A stretch of 20,877 nt of DNA from CAUZJO01 sp963580245 (GTDB taxonomy: Bacteria; Sumerlaeota; Sumerlaeia; MVZB01): NCBI GenBank assembly GCA_963580245.1, contig CAUZJO010000085.1, forward strand, positions 1 to 20,877. Direction: 5' to 3'. Each line of letters opens with the position of its first letter. Position 1 is the first letter of the stretch. Below the pieces are notes generated by a model that saw nothing but the letters and a program-made list of their open reading frames with translations, did no database searches and had not been told where the DNA came from. The position numbers were made by a program, and so were the translations under genes. This document shows positions 1-7,202 of this stretch, piece after piece.

Positions 1-1476
1 GTGAGCGCCGCCGATCTGATGGCCGCCGATTATCCCGTCACGATCGACCCGGAAGTCGGAAGCAATGATTTCCGCATCAGCAATATGGGGCCCGACGGGA
101 GTGCCGATTATGACGCCGTCACTCCCAAGGTCGCCTATAACAGCACGGACAACGAGTACCTCGTGGTTTGGCGGGCAGACGACGACACCGGGTCGCTGGC
201 CGACGGGGAGAACGAAATCTATGGTCAACGGATCGACGCGGCGGGGGCGGAGATCGGATCGGTCTTCCGCATCAGCAATATGGGGACCGACGGGGATACC
301 GCGTATGACGGCTACGGTCCGACCCCCGCCTACAACGCCACCGACAATCTATACCTGGTGGTTTGGGAGGGCGACGACGTCAACATCGCGGGGACGCTTG
401 TTGACGGCGAGTCGGAGATTTTCGGTCAACTCCTGACGGCGGCCGGGGTGGAGACCGGAGTGGACGACTTCCGCATCAGCAATATGGGGCCCGACGCGAA
501 TACCGCGTATGACGGCTACTACCCGGACGTGGCCTGGAACGCAACCGACAACGAATTCCTCGTGGTTTGGGAGGGCGATGACGACTCCGGGTCGCTTGTT
601 GACGGCGAGTCGGAGATTTTCGGTCAACTGATCGACGGGGCGACGGGGGCGGAGATCGGATCGGACTTCCGCATCAGCGACATGGGGGCGACCGACGGCA
701 GCATCGACTTCAAGGCTTACAGGCCGGAAGTGGACTGGAACGCGACCGACAATCTATACCTGGTGGTTTGGGAGGGCGACGACGACACGGGGCCGCTTGT
801 TGACGGCGAGTCGGAGATTTTCGGTCAACTGATCGACGCGGCGGGCGCGGAGATCGGATCGGACTTCCGCATCAGCGACATGGGGCCCGACGGGAATACA
901 GGGTATGACGCCTACTACCCGGACGTGGCCTGGAACAGCACGGATAATGAGTTCCTGGTGGTTTGGCATGGCGACGACAACACCGGGTTGTTCGTTGCGA
1001 GCGAATACGAAATCTACTGCCAGCGTCTGCTCGGGGCCAACGGCACCGAGATCGACGGAGACCTACGTCTGAGCGATATGGGGCCGGACGGAACCCCCAG
1101 TCAGTTTGACCCCTTTTACGCCAGGGTTTCGTACAATGCCACTGATAACGTCTACCTGGTGGTTTGGGATAGCGACGACGACACCGGGTCGCTGGTCGAC
1201 GGGGAGGACGAAGTCTACTTCCAGGTGGTCGCAGGCGAGACGGGAGCGGAGGTCGGCCCCGACGAACGGATCAGCGATATGGGGACCGATGGGGATGACG
1301 CGTCGGACGCGTCCGAGCCCCACGCGGCCTGGAACAGCACGGATAATGAGTTCCTTGTGGTCTGGTACGGCGACCAGGACGTCCTGCCGCTGATCGACGA
1401 GGAGAACGAGATCTTCGGTCAACGACTCGATGGAGCCGCCGTCCCCATCAAGGTGAGCGGCTATCTGGTGGACTAG
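1..1476 (+). CDS. Seven-fold repeat surface protein, 5' end probably outside window
   Basis: The frame is open from the first base to a TAG at 1474-1476. It has no signal peptide or ribosome site, so the gene most likely begins upstream. Residues 8-17 contain the YPVTIDP motif that in large secreted FG-GAP/Hyalin-type proteins follows an N-terminal domain. From residue 24 there are seven units beginning at residues 24, 89, 157, 223, 289, 355 and 422. Each unit is 65-70 residues and contains FRIS(N/D)MGPDG, a (A/W)N(S/A)TDNE(F/Y)LVVW strand, an acidic GDDDTG loop and an E(I/V)(F/Y)GQ strand. Seven repeats of beta-strand-rich sequence with acidic loops suggest a seven-bladed beta-propeller, possibly calcium-binding; this is inference. 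The protein ends only a few residues after unit seven, so no C-terminal sorting domain is present. It is probably extracellular, with unknown function. Confidence 0.75.
   Translation: MSAADLMAADYPVTIDPEVGSNDFRISNMGPDGSADYDAVTPKVAYNSTDNEYLVVWRADDDTGSLADGENEIYGQRIDAAGAEIGSVFRISNMGTDGDTAYDGYGPTPAYNATDNLYLVVWEGDDVNIAGTLVDGESEIFGQLLTAAGVETGVDDFRISNMGPDANTAYDGYYPDVAWNATDNEFLVVWEGDDDSGSLVDGESEIFGQLIDGATGAEIGSDFRISDMGATDGSIDFKAYRPEVDWNATDNLYLVVWEGDDDTGPLVDGESEIFGQLIDAAGAEIGSDFRISDMGPDGNTGYDAYYPDVAWNSTDNEFLVVWHGDDNTGLFVASEYEIYCQRLLGANGTEIDGDLRLSDMGPDGTPSQFDPFYARVSYNATDNVYLVVWDSDDDTGSLVDGEDEVYFQVVAGETGAEVGPDERISDMGTDGDDASDASEPHAAWNSTDNEFLVVWYGDQDVLPLIDEENEIFGQRLDGAAVPIKVSGYLVD
70..1461 (+). repeat. Seven tandem ~198-bp coding repeats
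   Basis: Units start at nt 70, 265, 469, 667, 865, 1063 and 1264. A 37-nt block encoding part of the LVDGESEIFGQL segment is identical at 395-431, 593-629 and 794-830. This indicates recent duplication or gene conversion among units 2-4; units 6 and 7 are more diverged. Confidence 0.85.
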
Positions 1477-1888
1477 GCGGGGTCTTGCGGCATACGCCTG
1501 AAGCCCGGTGGGTTGCCCGGCCCGGGACCGGCCGGAGCCACCCGTGAGGGATACGTCCACGTCCCGGGTTCCAGCCGACCGCGCGCCGGCCTCGGAAACA
1601 CTCAAGAGTCAAAGAGTCGATCCCTGGTCGGAACCTCGATTCTGTTGGCGGCTTTCAATCGGCTATCCAGCTTAAAGCCCGATTTCTCTGGCCACGGCTG
1701 GTCTACAGATACATTGAAACACTCTCTGATCACGAGGTCAGGCCGGCCCCCTAATAACAGCCGTAATAAACCGGTTCAAAGAACTCATTGACTCAACCAC
1801 CCGCGAGGTCAATTATGCTTCCAGCTTGAAGTAGACGCATCGGGTCCCCCCCCAGGGTTTGAATGAATCCGGCCATCCGGATTGAGCG
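1477..1888. other. Intergenic stretch, no gene recognised
   Basis: No coding frame here has credible composition or a recognisable protein. The first ~100 bases are very GC-rich with short self-complementary stretches (around 1507-1550) that could act as transcription-ending structure for the preceding gene. There is no clean stem with a T-run. The rest is unremarkable. Confidence 0.4.
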
Positions 1889-1918
1889 TTGACGAAACCG
1901 TCTTCAGGGGCGGACAAT
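1889..1918 (+). promoter_or_regulatory. Possible sigma-70-like promoter
   Basis: TTGACG at 1889-1894 matches the -35 consensus at five of six positions. GACAAT at 1913-1918 matches the -10 consensus at four of six, with an 18-nt spacer. It lies 32 nt before the ATG at 1951, which has a GGGAGA-type ribosome site. Position fits, but the -10 match is weak. Confidence 0.3.
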
Positions 1919-1950
1919 GTTCGCGAAATCCTTATGGACGGGAGACGAAG

Positions 1951-2517
1951 ATGAATTACCACATCATCGGCTTAAACGGAAGCGGCAGACTCACGGTCGC
2001 GTTGATCGTTATGGCGCTCTGCCAGCTTCAGGCGCAAGGCACTCGCGCCATTGAGAAAGGGGCCTCCCGCCAAAGTTCCAACACGCTCAACCTGGAGCCG
2101 CGGCAAGTCCAAGCGATGGCCTTGAACGAACTGATCGGCCTTGACGACGCGATTGAACTGAACCATCCGAACCATAGCGCCAGATTTAGCGCCAGCGGGA
2201 TGCAATTTACGCCGCGCCATGGCCCCCAGTGGCAATGGACATTGACACGGGTTGCGACCACTGAAGGCCCCGTCAGCGGAGTCGTGACGGGGGAGATAAC
2301 CCCTCGCGAGACCGCGAACAGGACCATTGATTATCCGCGCGGCGGAATTATCGAGCGTTACGTCCCCAAGGCAAACACCGTCGAACAGCAATTCGTCATC
2401 CCCGAGTCGCTCGGACTCGCGGCGGACCTGGTCATTGCGGGAGAAGTCTCCTGCGCGGGCGAATTCAGTGCCACGCGTCAGGGATGGACGTGGCGGGATG
2501 CGCAAGGCAATGTATAA
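1951..2517 (+). CDS. Short secreted protein, probable truncated N-terminal module of a surface protein
   Basis: The ATG at 1951 is preceded by GGGAGACGAAG, a good ribosome site, and opens a 188-residue frame. Residues ~13-29 form a hydrophobic signal segment (LTVALIVMALCQLQAQG). The body contains NHSARFSASGMQFTPR, WQWTLTRV, YPRGGIIERYVP and VEQQFVIPESLGL. This resembles the N-terminal domain of large secreted bacterial FG-GAP/Hyalin/Ig-type proteins, which usually continues after a W-x-DAxGxx segment into a YPxTIDP linker and repeats. Here the frame stops at TAA right after WRDAQGNV. It therefore looks like the front end of such a protein cut short. The repeat gene at 1-1476 begins near exactly the missing linker, so the two may be halves of the same architecture. 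Family assignment is from memory of the pattern; function unknown. Confidence 0.6.
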   Translation: MNYHIIGLNGSGRLTVALIVMALCQLQAQGTRAIEKGASRQSSNTLNLEPRQVQAMALNELIGLDDAIELNHPNHSARFSASGMQFTPRHGPQWQWTLTRVATTEGPVSGVVTGEITPRETANRTIDYPRGGIIERYVPKANTVEQQFVIPESLGLAADLVIAGEVSCAGEFSATRQGWTWRDAQGNV

Positions 2518-2629
2518 AAAGTGCAATGAAGTGGAGCGGCTTTCGTCGGATCTTTTCCCGTTTTGAGAAGCTGGATGTTATGTTTGTCGGTTTTATCTGT
2601 TTCGCCCTTGCCGTCGACATGCTCCGTTT

Positions 2630-3633
2630 GTGTTAACAGGCCCTAAGCTTTTCCTGGTTTATGTATTTCCTTTACCCCCCCCCGTCCCGTCGGTGAATCC
2701 AACCAGGGTATTGCTCGAAAACATCCCCAAAGTAACACATCACGGCCATCCCAATGAGCTCAATGCGCTCGCTTTATCGTCTGATGGGAAGCGTCTACTC
2801 GTGGGAGATCGAGATGCGAAGCTCCGGCTTTTCGATTTGGATTCGGGAGACCTGATCAAGGAGGTTCAATCCAAGGAACACTTCGGCAGTCTTCAGTTCC
2901 TGCATCCAAGTGGCTCAACACTCCTTATGACAGGTAGACACGGGCCTTATCTTTACGATCTGAATCAGGAGATCGTGACAAAACATTTGAAATTATAAAT
3001 AGGCTTTTCGTTCCGATCACGGATATCAAGGGACGGTCGATACTTGCTTACATTTCATTCCGTGGATCCATCGCAATTGTGGGGCCTTCTGTTCGAGAAG
3101 CCCATCGGTAAACTAGGGACCGAGGGGGCGTTTCACGCGGCATTCTCTCCGGACGGAACATCGGTCTTGACGGTCGACACAAAAAAAGTATTTGGATTCT
3201 GGGAGACGAAGACGGGCAGAGAATATTTCAGCGTTGACCGCTAGGATGCGCTCGTTTCATCCATCGCCTTCACACCATCTGGGGACAAGCCGGTTATCGC
3301 GTATAGTTTACATATGGAAGTATGGGATCTGAGGAATGGCCAGCTGACGGTTTCCTTTCTTCATCAAGACCGGGATGGCGGGTTCTTTGAAGTGGGATTT
3401 GTGGGGATAAGCATGAGCGCGCTGATGGGGAATGGGGGTCTCAGGGTATCGCCGGACGGTCGGTTTATCTTTTTCGCGGGTTCATCCGCGACGTATTGGC
3501 AAAATTCGTGCAGGGTCCGGATGCTGAACAATTAACACTGGCCGACATCGAGTTAACCCCTGATGGGCGTTTCCTCATTCAGAGCCATCATCAGGGACCG
3601 CTTTTGTTATTCACCGTACCGAGCGTTCAATAG
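2630..3633 (+). pseudogene. Decayed WD40-type repeat gene with two in-frame stops and one frameshift
   Basis: One reading frame runs from 2630 and keeps WD40-like blade signatures throughout. These are ALSSDGKRLLVGDRDAKLRLF (2764-2826), ISRDGRYLLTFHSVDPSQLW (3032-3079), AFSPDGTSVLTVD, IAFTPSGDKPVIAYSLHMEVWDL and RVSPDGRFIFF. It is broken by TAA at 2996-2998 and TAG at 3242-3244, with homologous-looking sequence continuing in the same frame after both. Near 3500-3530 the sense shifts frame and continues as LADIELTPDGRFLIQ to a TAG at 3631-3633. The start is unclear: a separate hydrophobic 18-residue frame (2580-2636) just upstream may be a remnant of the signal peptide, and a nine-C run at 2675-2683 is another possible indel site. 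Two stops plus a shift make true decay more likely than a sequencing error. The original product was probably an exported or cytoplasmic WD40 propeller of unknown role. Confidence 0.75.
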
Positions 3634-3831
3634 GCATTGACCTTATCAACGCCGCTAAAGTATCTGAACATCCCAAGCGAATTCGGAGCCTCGCATGGCA
3701 AAGTCGTGCGACGCACGCGTCTCGCGGCTCCGTAAGATGCACCGTCACGCAATCTGAACGTGTCAAATACGTGGCGTCAACGGGCTATCCGTGATAGTCA
3801 GTGTTGACTCGTTATCCATCGCGGGAAGGGT
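3634..3831. other. Intergenic region with a degenerate palindromic repeat
   Basis: No gene is recognised. The only structure is the repeat-like block at 3716-3743, listed separately. GGGAAGGG at 3823-3830 sits directly before the next start and is probably its ribosome site. Confidence 0.4.
3716..3743. repeat. Degenerate copy of a palindromic repeat
   Basis: The block GCGTCTCGCGGCTCCG followed by TAAGATGCACCG matches the hairpin at 10078-10105 (GCATCTCACGGCTCCG, GAGATGCGCC) at about 23 of 28 positions. Mismatches have broken most of the stem, so this looks like an old copy of the same element. Confidence 0.45.
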
Positions 3832-4500
3832 GTGATGCGGAAAGATTCGGTTCATCGTTTGGTTTGGGTTTTTGTGTTTGGGGTGACGATGGGGTTTTTT
3901 GAGGCGGCGGTGGTGGTTTATCTGCGCAAGCTGTATCACCCCGATGGATTCAAGTTCCCCATGCTCACCTATGAAGCGTTCGATGAACTGTTGTTGGTCG
4001 TCGAGATCGTGCGCGAGGCGATGTCGTTGTTGATGCTGCTGGCGGTCGGGATGGTGGCGGGGCGGCGGGGGCTGGAGCGGTTTGCGTATTTTCTTTATGT
4101 GTTCGGCGCGTGGGACATTTTTTATTATGTGTCGCTTTATCTGACGCTGGACTGGCCGGCCTCGCTGGCGACTTGGGACCTGTTGTTCCTGATTCCGCTG
4201 CCCTGGGTCGCGCCGGTGTGGGCGCCGGCGATGGTGGCGTTGGCGTTTATCGTGACGTCCGTCGTCCTGGTCATCCATGAAGATCGCGGCAGGCCCTTGC
4301 GGCCCACGTTGCGGGAATGGTCGGTCGCCGTCCTGGGCGGGGTCGTGATCGTGATCAGTTTCTGCTGGGAAGGCCCGCGCATGATGGCCGGCGGGATTCC
4401 CCAATCATTTCCGTGGTGGATATGGTTGTTCGGGATGGTCTTGGGTCTGGCCACTTTTGCGCGAACCGCAAGGCGGGCCAACCGCGAGGCGAGCGCATGA
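3832..4500 (+). CDS. Conserved uncharacterised multi-pass membrane protein
   Basis: The start is GTG at 3832 or ATG at 3835, closely preceded by GGGAAGGG. The product is ~221 residues with about six hydrophobic segments. Distinctive features are GFFEAAVVVYLRKLY in the first helix region, a VEIVREAMSLLMLLAVG segment with charged residues inside a hydrophobic stretch, FAYFLYVFGAWDIFYYVSLYL, and DLLFLIPLPWVAPVWAP. The buried Glu/Arg residues and the WDIFYY motif look conserved, as in an unnamed membrane family seen in several environmental phyla. No catalytic or transport signature is recognised. Codon use is strikingly rich in G/T-ending codons (GTT, TTT, GGG) compared with the genes to the right. 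The upstream neighbour is a pseudogene and the downstream one is convergent, so it is probably a single-gene unit. Function unknown. Confidence 0.7.
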   Translation: MMRKDSVHRLVWVFVFGVTMGFFEAAVVVYLRKLYHPDGFKFPMLTYEAFDELLLVVEIVREAMSLLMLLAVGMVAGRRGLERFAYFLYVFGAWDIFYYVSLYLTLDWPASLATWDLLFLIPLPWVAPVWAPAMVALAFIVTSVVLVIHEDRGRPLRPTLREWSVAVLGGVVIVISFCWEGPRMMAGGIPQSFPWWIWLFGMVLGLATFARTARRANREASA

Positions 4501-4568
4501 GTCACGGCGCATTGCCAAGAGCCAACGCCGCACTCAAAGAAATAAGGGAACCTCTAAAAATCCGGTTT

Positions 4569-4664
4569 GCAGTCGTCCCTGCGGAACCCCAATTCGTTAT
4601 CGGCTTGATTTCCCGCCACTTGCGTGGCGGGTTGAAAGCAATCGTCCCTGCCGGGACTGAATTC
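4569..4664. repeat. Two degenerate 27-nt direct repeats, period 69 bp
   Basis: Blocks at 4569-4595 and 4638-4664 match at 20 of 27 positions and share GCARTCGTCCCTGC and a terminal AATTC. The second contains the inverted repeat GTCCC-TGCC-GGGAC. A third perfect hairpin (CCCGCCAC-TTGC-GTGGCGGG, 4612-4631) lies in the intervening sequence. The layout resembles a two-repeat relic of a CRISPR-like array, but two imperfect copies are not enough to call one. Confidence 0.4.
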
Positions 4665-4735
4665 TTAGAGGCGCTCATAAGAAAGTGATGTGCCGGGCAG
4701 ATAACTGCATTTAATCATCCACGGGGCCGGACCCA

Positions 4736-4758
4736 GGATAAGAGTTCAGGTCTTATCC
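4736..4758. terminator. Perfect 8-bp hairpin between convergent genes, possible bidirectional terminator
   Basis: GGATAAGA (4736-4743) pairs exactly with TCTTATCC (4751-4758) across a 7-nt loop. It lies between the ends of the membrane protein gene (4500, +) and the permease gene (4800, -). There is no T-run, so intrinsic termination is only a guess from position. Confidence 0.4.
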
Positions 4759-4799
4759 GCGTGAATCCGTCAATTCCGAAAAATCCGCGTCCCATTTCA

Positions 4800-6104
4800 T
4801 CACAGTCCCGCCTTTTCCCGATTCATTCCCCAGTACCACAATAGCCCCGCCAGCATCATCGCCAGGCCGATCAGCCAGTACAGCGGCTCGACCCAAAACG
4901 CCAGGAACAAACACCCGGCCAGCCCGACCCAGGCGAGCCAGGTGGGGTAGAGGCGGGCATGGTCGGGCAGGCGGATCGCGGCCAGGTTGGTGATCGCGTA
5001 GTAGACCAACACGGTGAAGGCGCTGAACGTCCAGGTCACGCGCACGCTGCCCACCAGCGTCAGCGCCATAATCACCAACCCGACGGCGATGACCGAGACG
5101 TAGGGGGTGGCGCCGGAGCGGTTGATGCGCGCGCAGGCCTCCGGCATGTCCCCACGCCGCGCCATCGCGAGCATCATGCGCGAGAGCCCCAGGATCAGGT
5201 TGATCAACACGCCCGCCAACGCCGCGAGCGCGCCGACCGATACGATTTTGGCGACCGGGTCAAAACCGAATCGGCCGGCGGCTTCCTGAAGCGGGGCCAT
5301 CGAATCATTGGTCGCCCAGGCGAGGACGTCGGAGCCCACGGTGCCGATCGCGGCGAACGCGATCACCACGTAGAGGGTCATGGATACCGAGAGCGTGATG
5401 ATCATGGCGCGCGGGATCGTCCATCTCGGTCGACTCACTTCTTCGCCCAGGGTGGCGATCCGGGCGTAGCCGGTGTAGGCGACGAACATCAGGGCGGTGG
5501 TATGGAGCAACGCAACCGTGCGTTCCTCAACCGCTTCGTTCGGCGACCGGAAGAACGGGGAGAAATATCTCCAGCCGTTATATTGGAGGAGGAACCAGCC
5601 GCCGAGCACAAACAGGAACAAGGCGAACAGCACAACGGAGACAAGCAGCACGTTTACCTGGGTTGTCCGGCGTATCCCGCACAAGACCAACAGCGTCACG
5701 GCACCGACCAGGATCGCGGCCAGCGGGACCTGACCCAGATGGGACTCGACCTGAATCATTCCGAGCAGGTAACCGGACAGCCCCAGCGCGGCGGTCGCCG
5801 CCGAGGCGCTCTTGGCGCAGAGGAACATCCAGCCGGCCATGAAACCGAGCACCGGATTCAGTAATTGATAGCCGTATTCGTAGGTCCCGCCGCTGACGGG
5901 GTAGCTCGCGGCCAGCTGGGCGCTGTTGAGGCCGTTGCACGCGGCGAGCGATCCCGCCAGCACGATGGCCAACAACACCGCCGGGCCGGCGATGCCGGCT
6001 CCGATGCCGATGCTGACAAAGACCCCCGAACCCAGAATCGAACCCAGGCCCAGCACGACGGTCCCGAACAGGCCGAGTTGGCGTTTTAGTCGTTGCGGCG
6101 TCAC
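4800..6104 (-). CDS. APC-family amino acid permease
   Basis: A 434-residue integral membrane protein with about 12 hydrophobic segments, the usual length for the amino acid-polyamine-organocation superfamily. The N-terminal signature GLGSILGSGVFVSIG (residues 19-33) is the unwound first helix that binds the amino acid carboxyl group. YPVSGGTYEYGYQLL (68-82) follows helix 2. The segment FVAYTGYARIATLGEEVSRPRWTIPRAM (about 207-234) is the typical loop after helix 6. These point to proton-coupled uptake or exchange of an amino acid at the cytoplasmic membrane; the substrate cannot be read from sequence. The GTG start at 6104 overlaps the pyrD stop by four bases (GTGA), so it is probably translationally coupled as the last gene of the operon. 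The link to pyrD is not an obvious pathway link. Confidence 0.88.
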   Translation of the reverse strand: MTPQRLKRQLGLFGTVVLGLGSILGSGVFVSIGIGAGIAGPAVLLAIVLAGSLAACNGLNSAQLAASYPVSGGTYEYGYQLLNPVLGFMAGWMFLCAKSASAATAALGLSGYLLGMIQVESHLGQVPLAAILVGAVTLLVLCGIRRTTQVNVLLVSVVLFALFLFVLGGWFLLQYNGWRYFSPFFRSPNEAVEERTVALLHTTALMFVAYTGYARIATLGEEVSRPRWTIPRAMIITLSVSMTLYVVIAFAAIGTVGSDVLAWATNDSMAPLQEAAGRFGFDPVAKIVSVGALAALAGVLINLILGLSRMMLAMARRGDMPEACARINRSGATPYVSVIAVGLVIMALTLVGSVRVTWTFSAFTVLVYYAITNLAAIRLPDHARLYPTWLAWVGLAGCLFLAFWVEPLYWLIGLAMMLAGLLWYWGMNREKAGL

Positions 6105-7195
6105 GGGGGACTCGCTTGAACGTCTCGATCGTGTTCGGCGGGGGAGTGGGCGCGGGATAGATCACGCAAGATGGTTCCGGCCAAACCCGGTCCCTCGTAG
6201 ACCAGGCCGGTATAAATCTGCACGAGCGAAGCCCCCGCTTCAAGCTTGGCGCGCGCGTCATCGGTGCCCATGATCCCGCCCACGCCGATGATGGGCAGCT
6301 TACCGTGCGTGGTTTTTGAAATATGCCGGATCAACTCGTTGCTGCGTTCGGCCAGGGGGCTGCCGCTGAGGCCGCCTTGCTCATGCGCCCGTGGATCCCT
6401 GAGCCCTTCGCGCGCGAGCGTCGTGTTGGTCGCGATGACGCCGTCGATCCCCGCGGCGATGACAACTTCGAGCATTTCATCGACTTCCCGCAGCGTTAAG
6501 TCCGGGGCCATCTTGACGAGCAAGGGGCGCGGCTTGACGCGATGTCGGTCGCTGAGTTCGCCGCGTAGCGTGGTCAACCGGCCGACGAGTTCCTCCAGGA
6601 AAGCCCGACCCTGTAGCTCGCGTAATCCGGGCGTGTTGGGCGAACTGATGTTGACGGCGAGGTAATCGGCATGGGGATAAACCGCTTTCATCAGCTCGGC
6701 GTAGTCCTCCATCGCGGCGTCAAGCGGCGTCTCTTTTTGCTTGCCCAGGCTTACGCCGAGCACGAAGCCTCGGCCGCGGCCTTGCAGCCGACGCAGGCGC
6801 GGCAGGGCCGCCTGGACGCCGCCGTTGGGAAACCCCATGCGGTTGACAAGGGCCCGATCCGCCGGCAGGCGAAAAACGCGGGGCTTGGGATTGCCGGCCT
6901 GGGGACGGGGCGTGAGCGTGCCGACCTCGACGTGGCCGAATCCCAGCGCCGCCAGCCCCGCGGCGACGCGCGCGTCTTTGTCGAACCCCGCCGCCACGCC
7001 CAGCACGTTGGGGAACTCGAGGCCGAGAACTTGCACCGGACGCGCGGGGACCGAGCCGGCGATCGCCCCGAGGATCGAACGTCCCGCCGGTCCCGTTCGC
7101 TGCGCGGCCGCGAGCATGCGCGTGACCCAATCATGCGCCGTTTCCGGCTCCAGCCTGGAGAGGATCGGGAAAGCCAGCCTTTGGTAGAGTTTCAT
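6101..7195 (-). CDS. pyrD: Dihydroorotate dehydrogenase (quinone), class 2
   Basis: This enzyme catalyses the fourth step of de novo pyrimidine synthesis, oxidising dihydroorotate to orotate with FMN and passing electrons to membrane quinones. The 364-residue product has the N-terminal helical extension (MKLYQRLAFPILSRLEPETAHDW) that anchors class 2 enzymes to the membrane, absent from class 1. Visible motifs are GVAAGFDKD (66-74), NRMGFPN (118-124) and NISSPNTPGLR (182-192), whose second serine (S185) is the class 2 catalytic base. VKMAPD (227-232), TNTT (256-259), GVGGI (304-308) and IYTG (327-330) form the FMN phosphate site. It starts at ATG 7195, seven bases after the PPIase stop, and its stop overlaps the permease start. 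Assignment is secure. Confidence 0.96.
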   Translation of the reverse strand: MKLYQRLAFPILSRLEPETAHDWVTRMLAAAQRTGPAGRSILGAIAGSVPARPVQVLGLEFPNVLGVAAGFDKDARVAAGLAALGFGHVEVGTLTPRPQAGNPKPRVFRLPADRALVNRMGFPNGGVQAALPRLRRLQGRGRGFVLGVSLGKQKETPLDAAMEDYAELMKAVYPHADYLAVNISSPNTPGLRELQGRAFLEELVGRLTTLRGELSDRHRVKPRPLLVKMAPDLTLREVDEMLEVVIAAGIDGVIATNTTLAREGLRDPRAHEQGGLSGSPLAERSNELIRHISKTTHGKLPIIGVGGIMGTDDARAKLEAGASLVQIYTGLVYEGPGLAGTILRDLSRAHSPAEHDRDVQASPP

Positions 7196-7202
7196 GGGAT
7201 GG

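Larger units (their letters stand above)
4501..4799. other. Intergenic region between convergent genes
   Basis: It contains two related 27-nt blocks, a short hairpin between them and a perfect 8-bp hairpin further right (listed separately). No convincing coding frame was seen. Confidence 0.5.

Noticed and set aside
1513..1791. Small + strand open frame after the repeat protein
   Set aside because: No ribosome site, low-complexity N-terminus and no recognisable domain.
3763..4404. 213-codon minus-strand open frame opposite the membrane protein
   Set aside because: The product is mostly His/Gln/Arg/Pro, the typical antisense of a hydrophobic protein with biased codons.
4959..5864. 301-codon + strand open frame opposite the permease gene
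   Set aside because: Translation is dominated by Gly, His, Arg, Asp and Gln in low-complexity order, with no hydrophobic core; the minus strand is clearly a permease.
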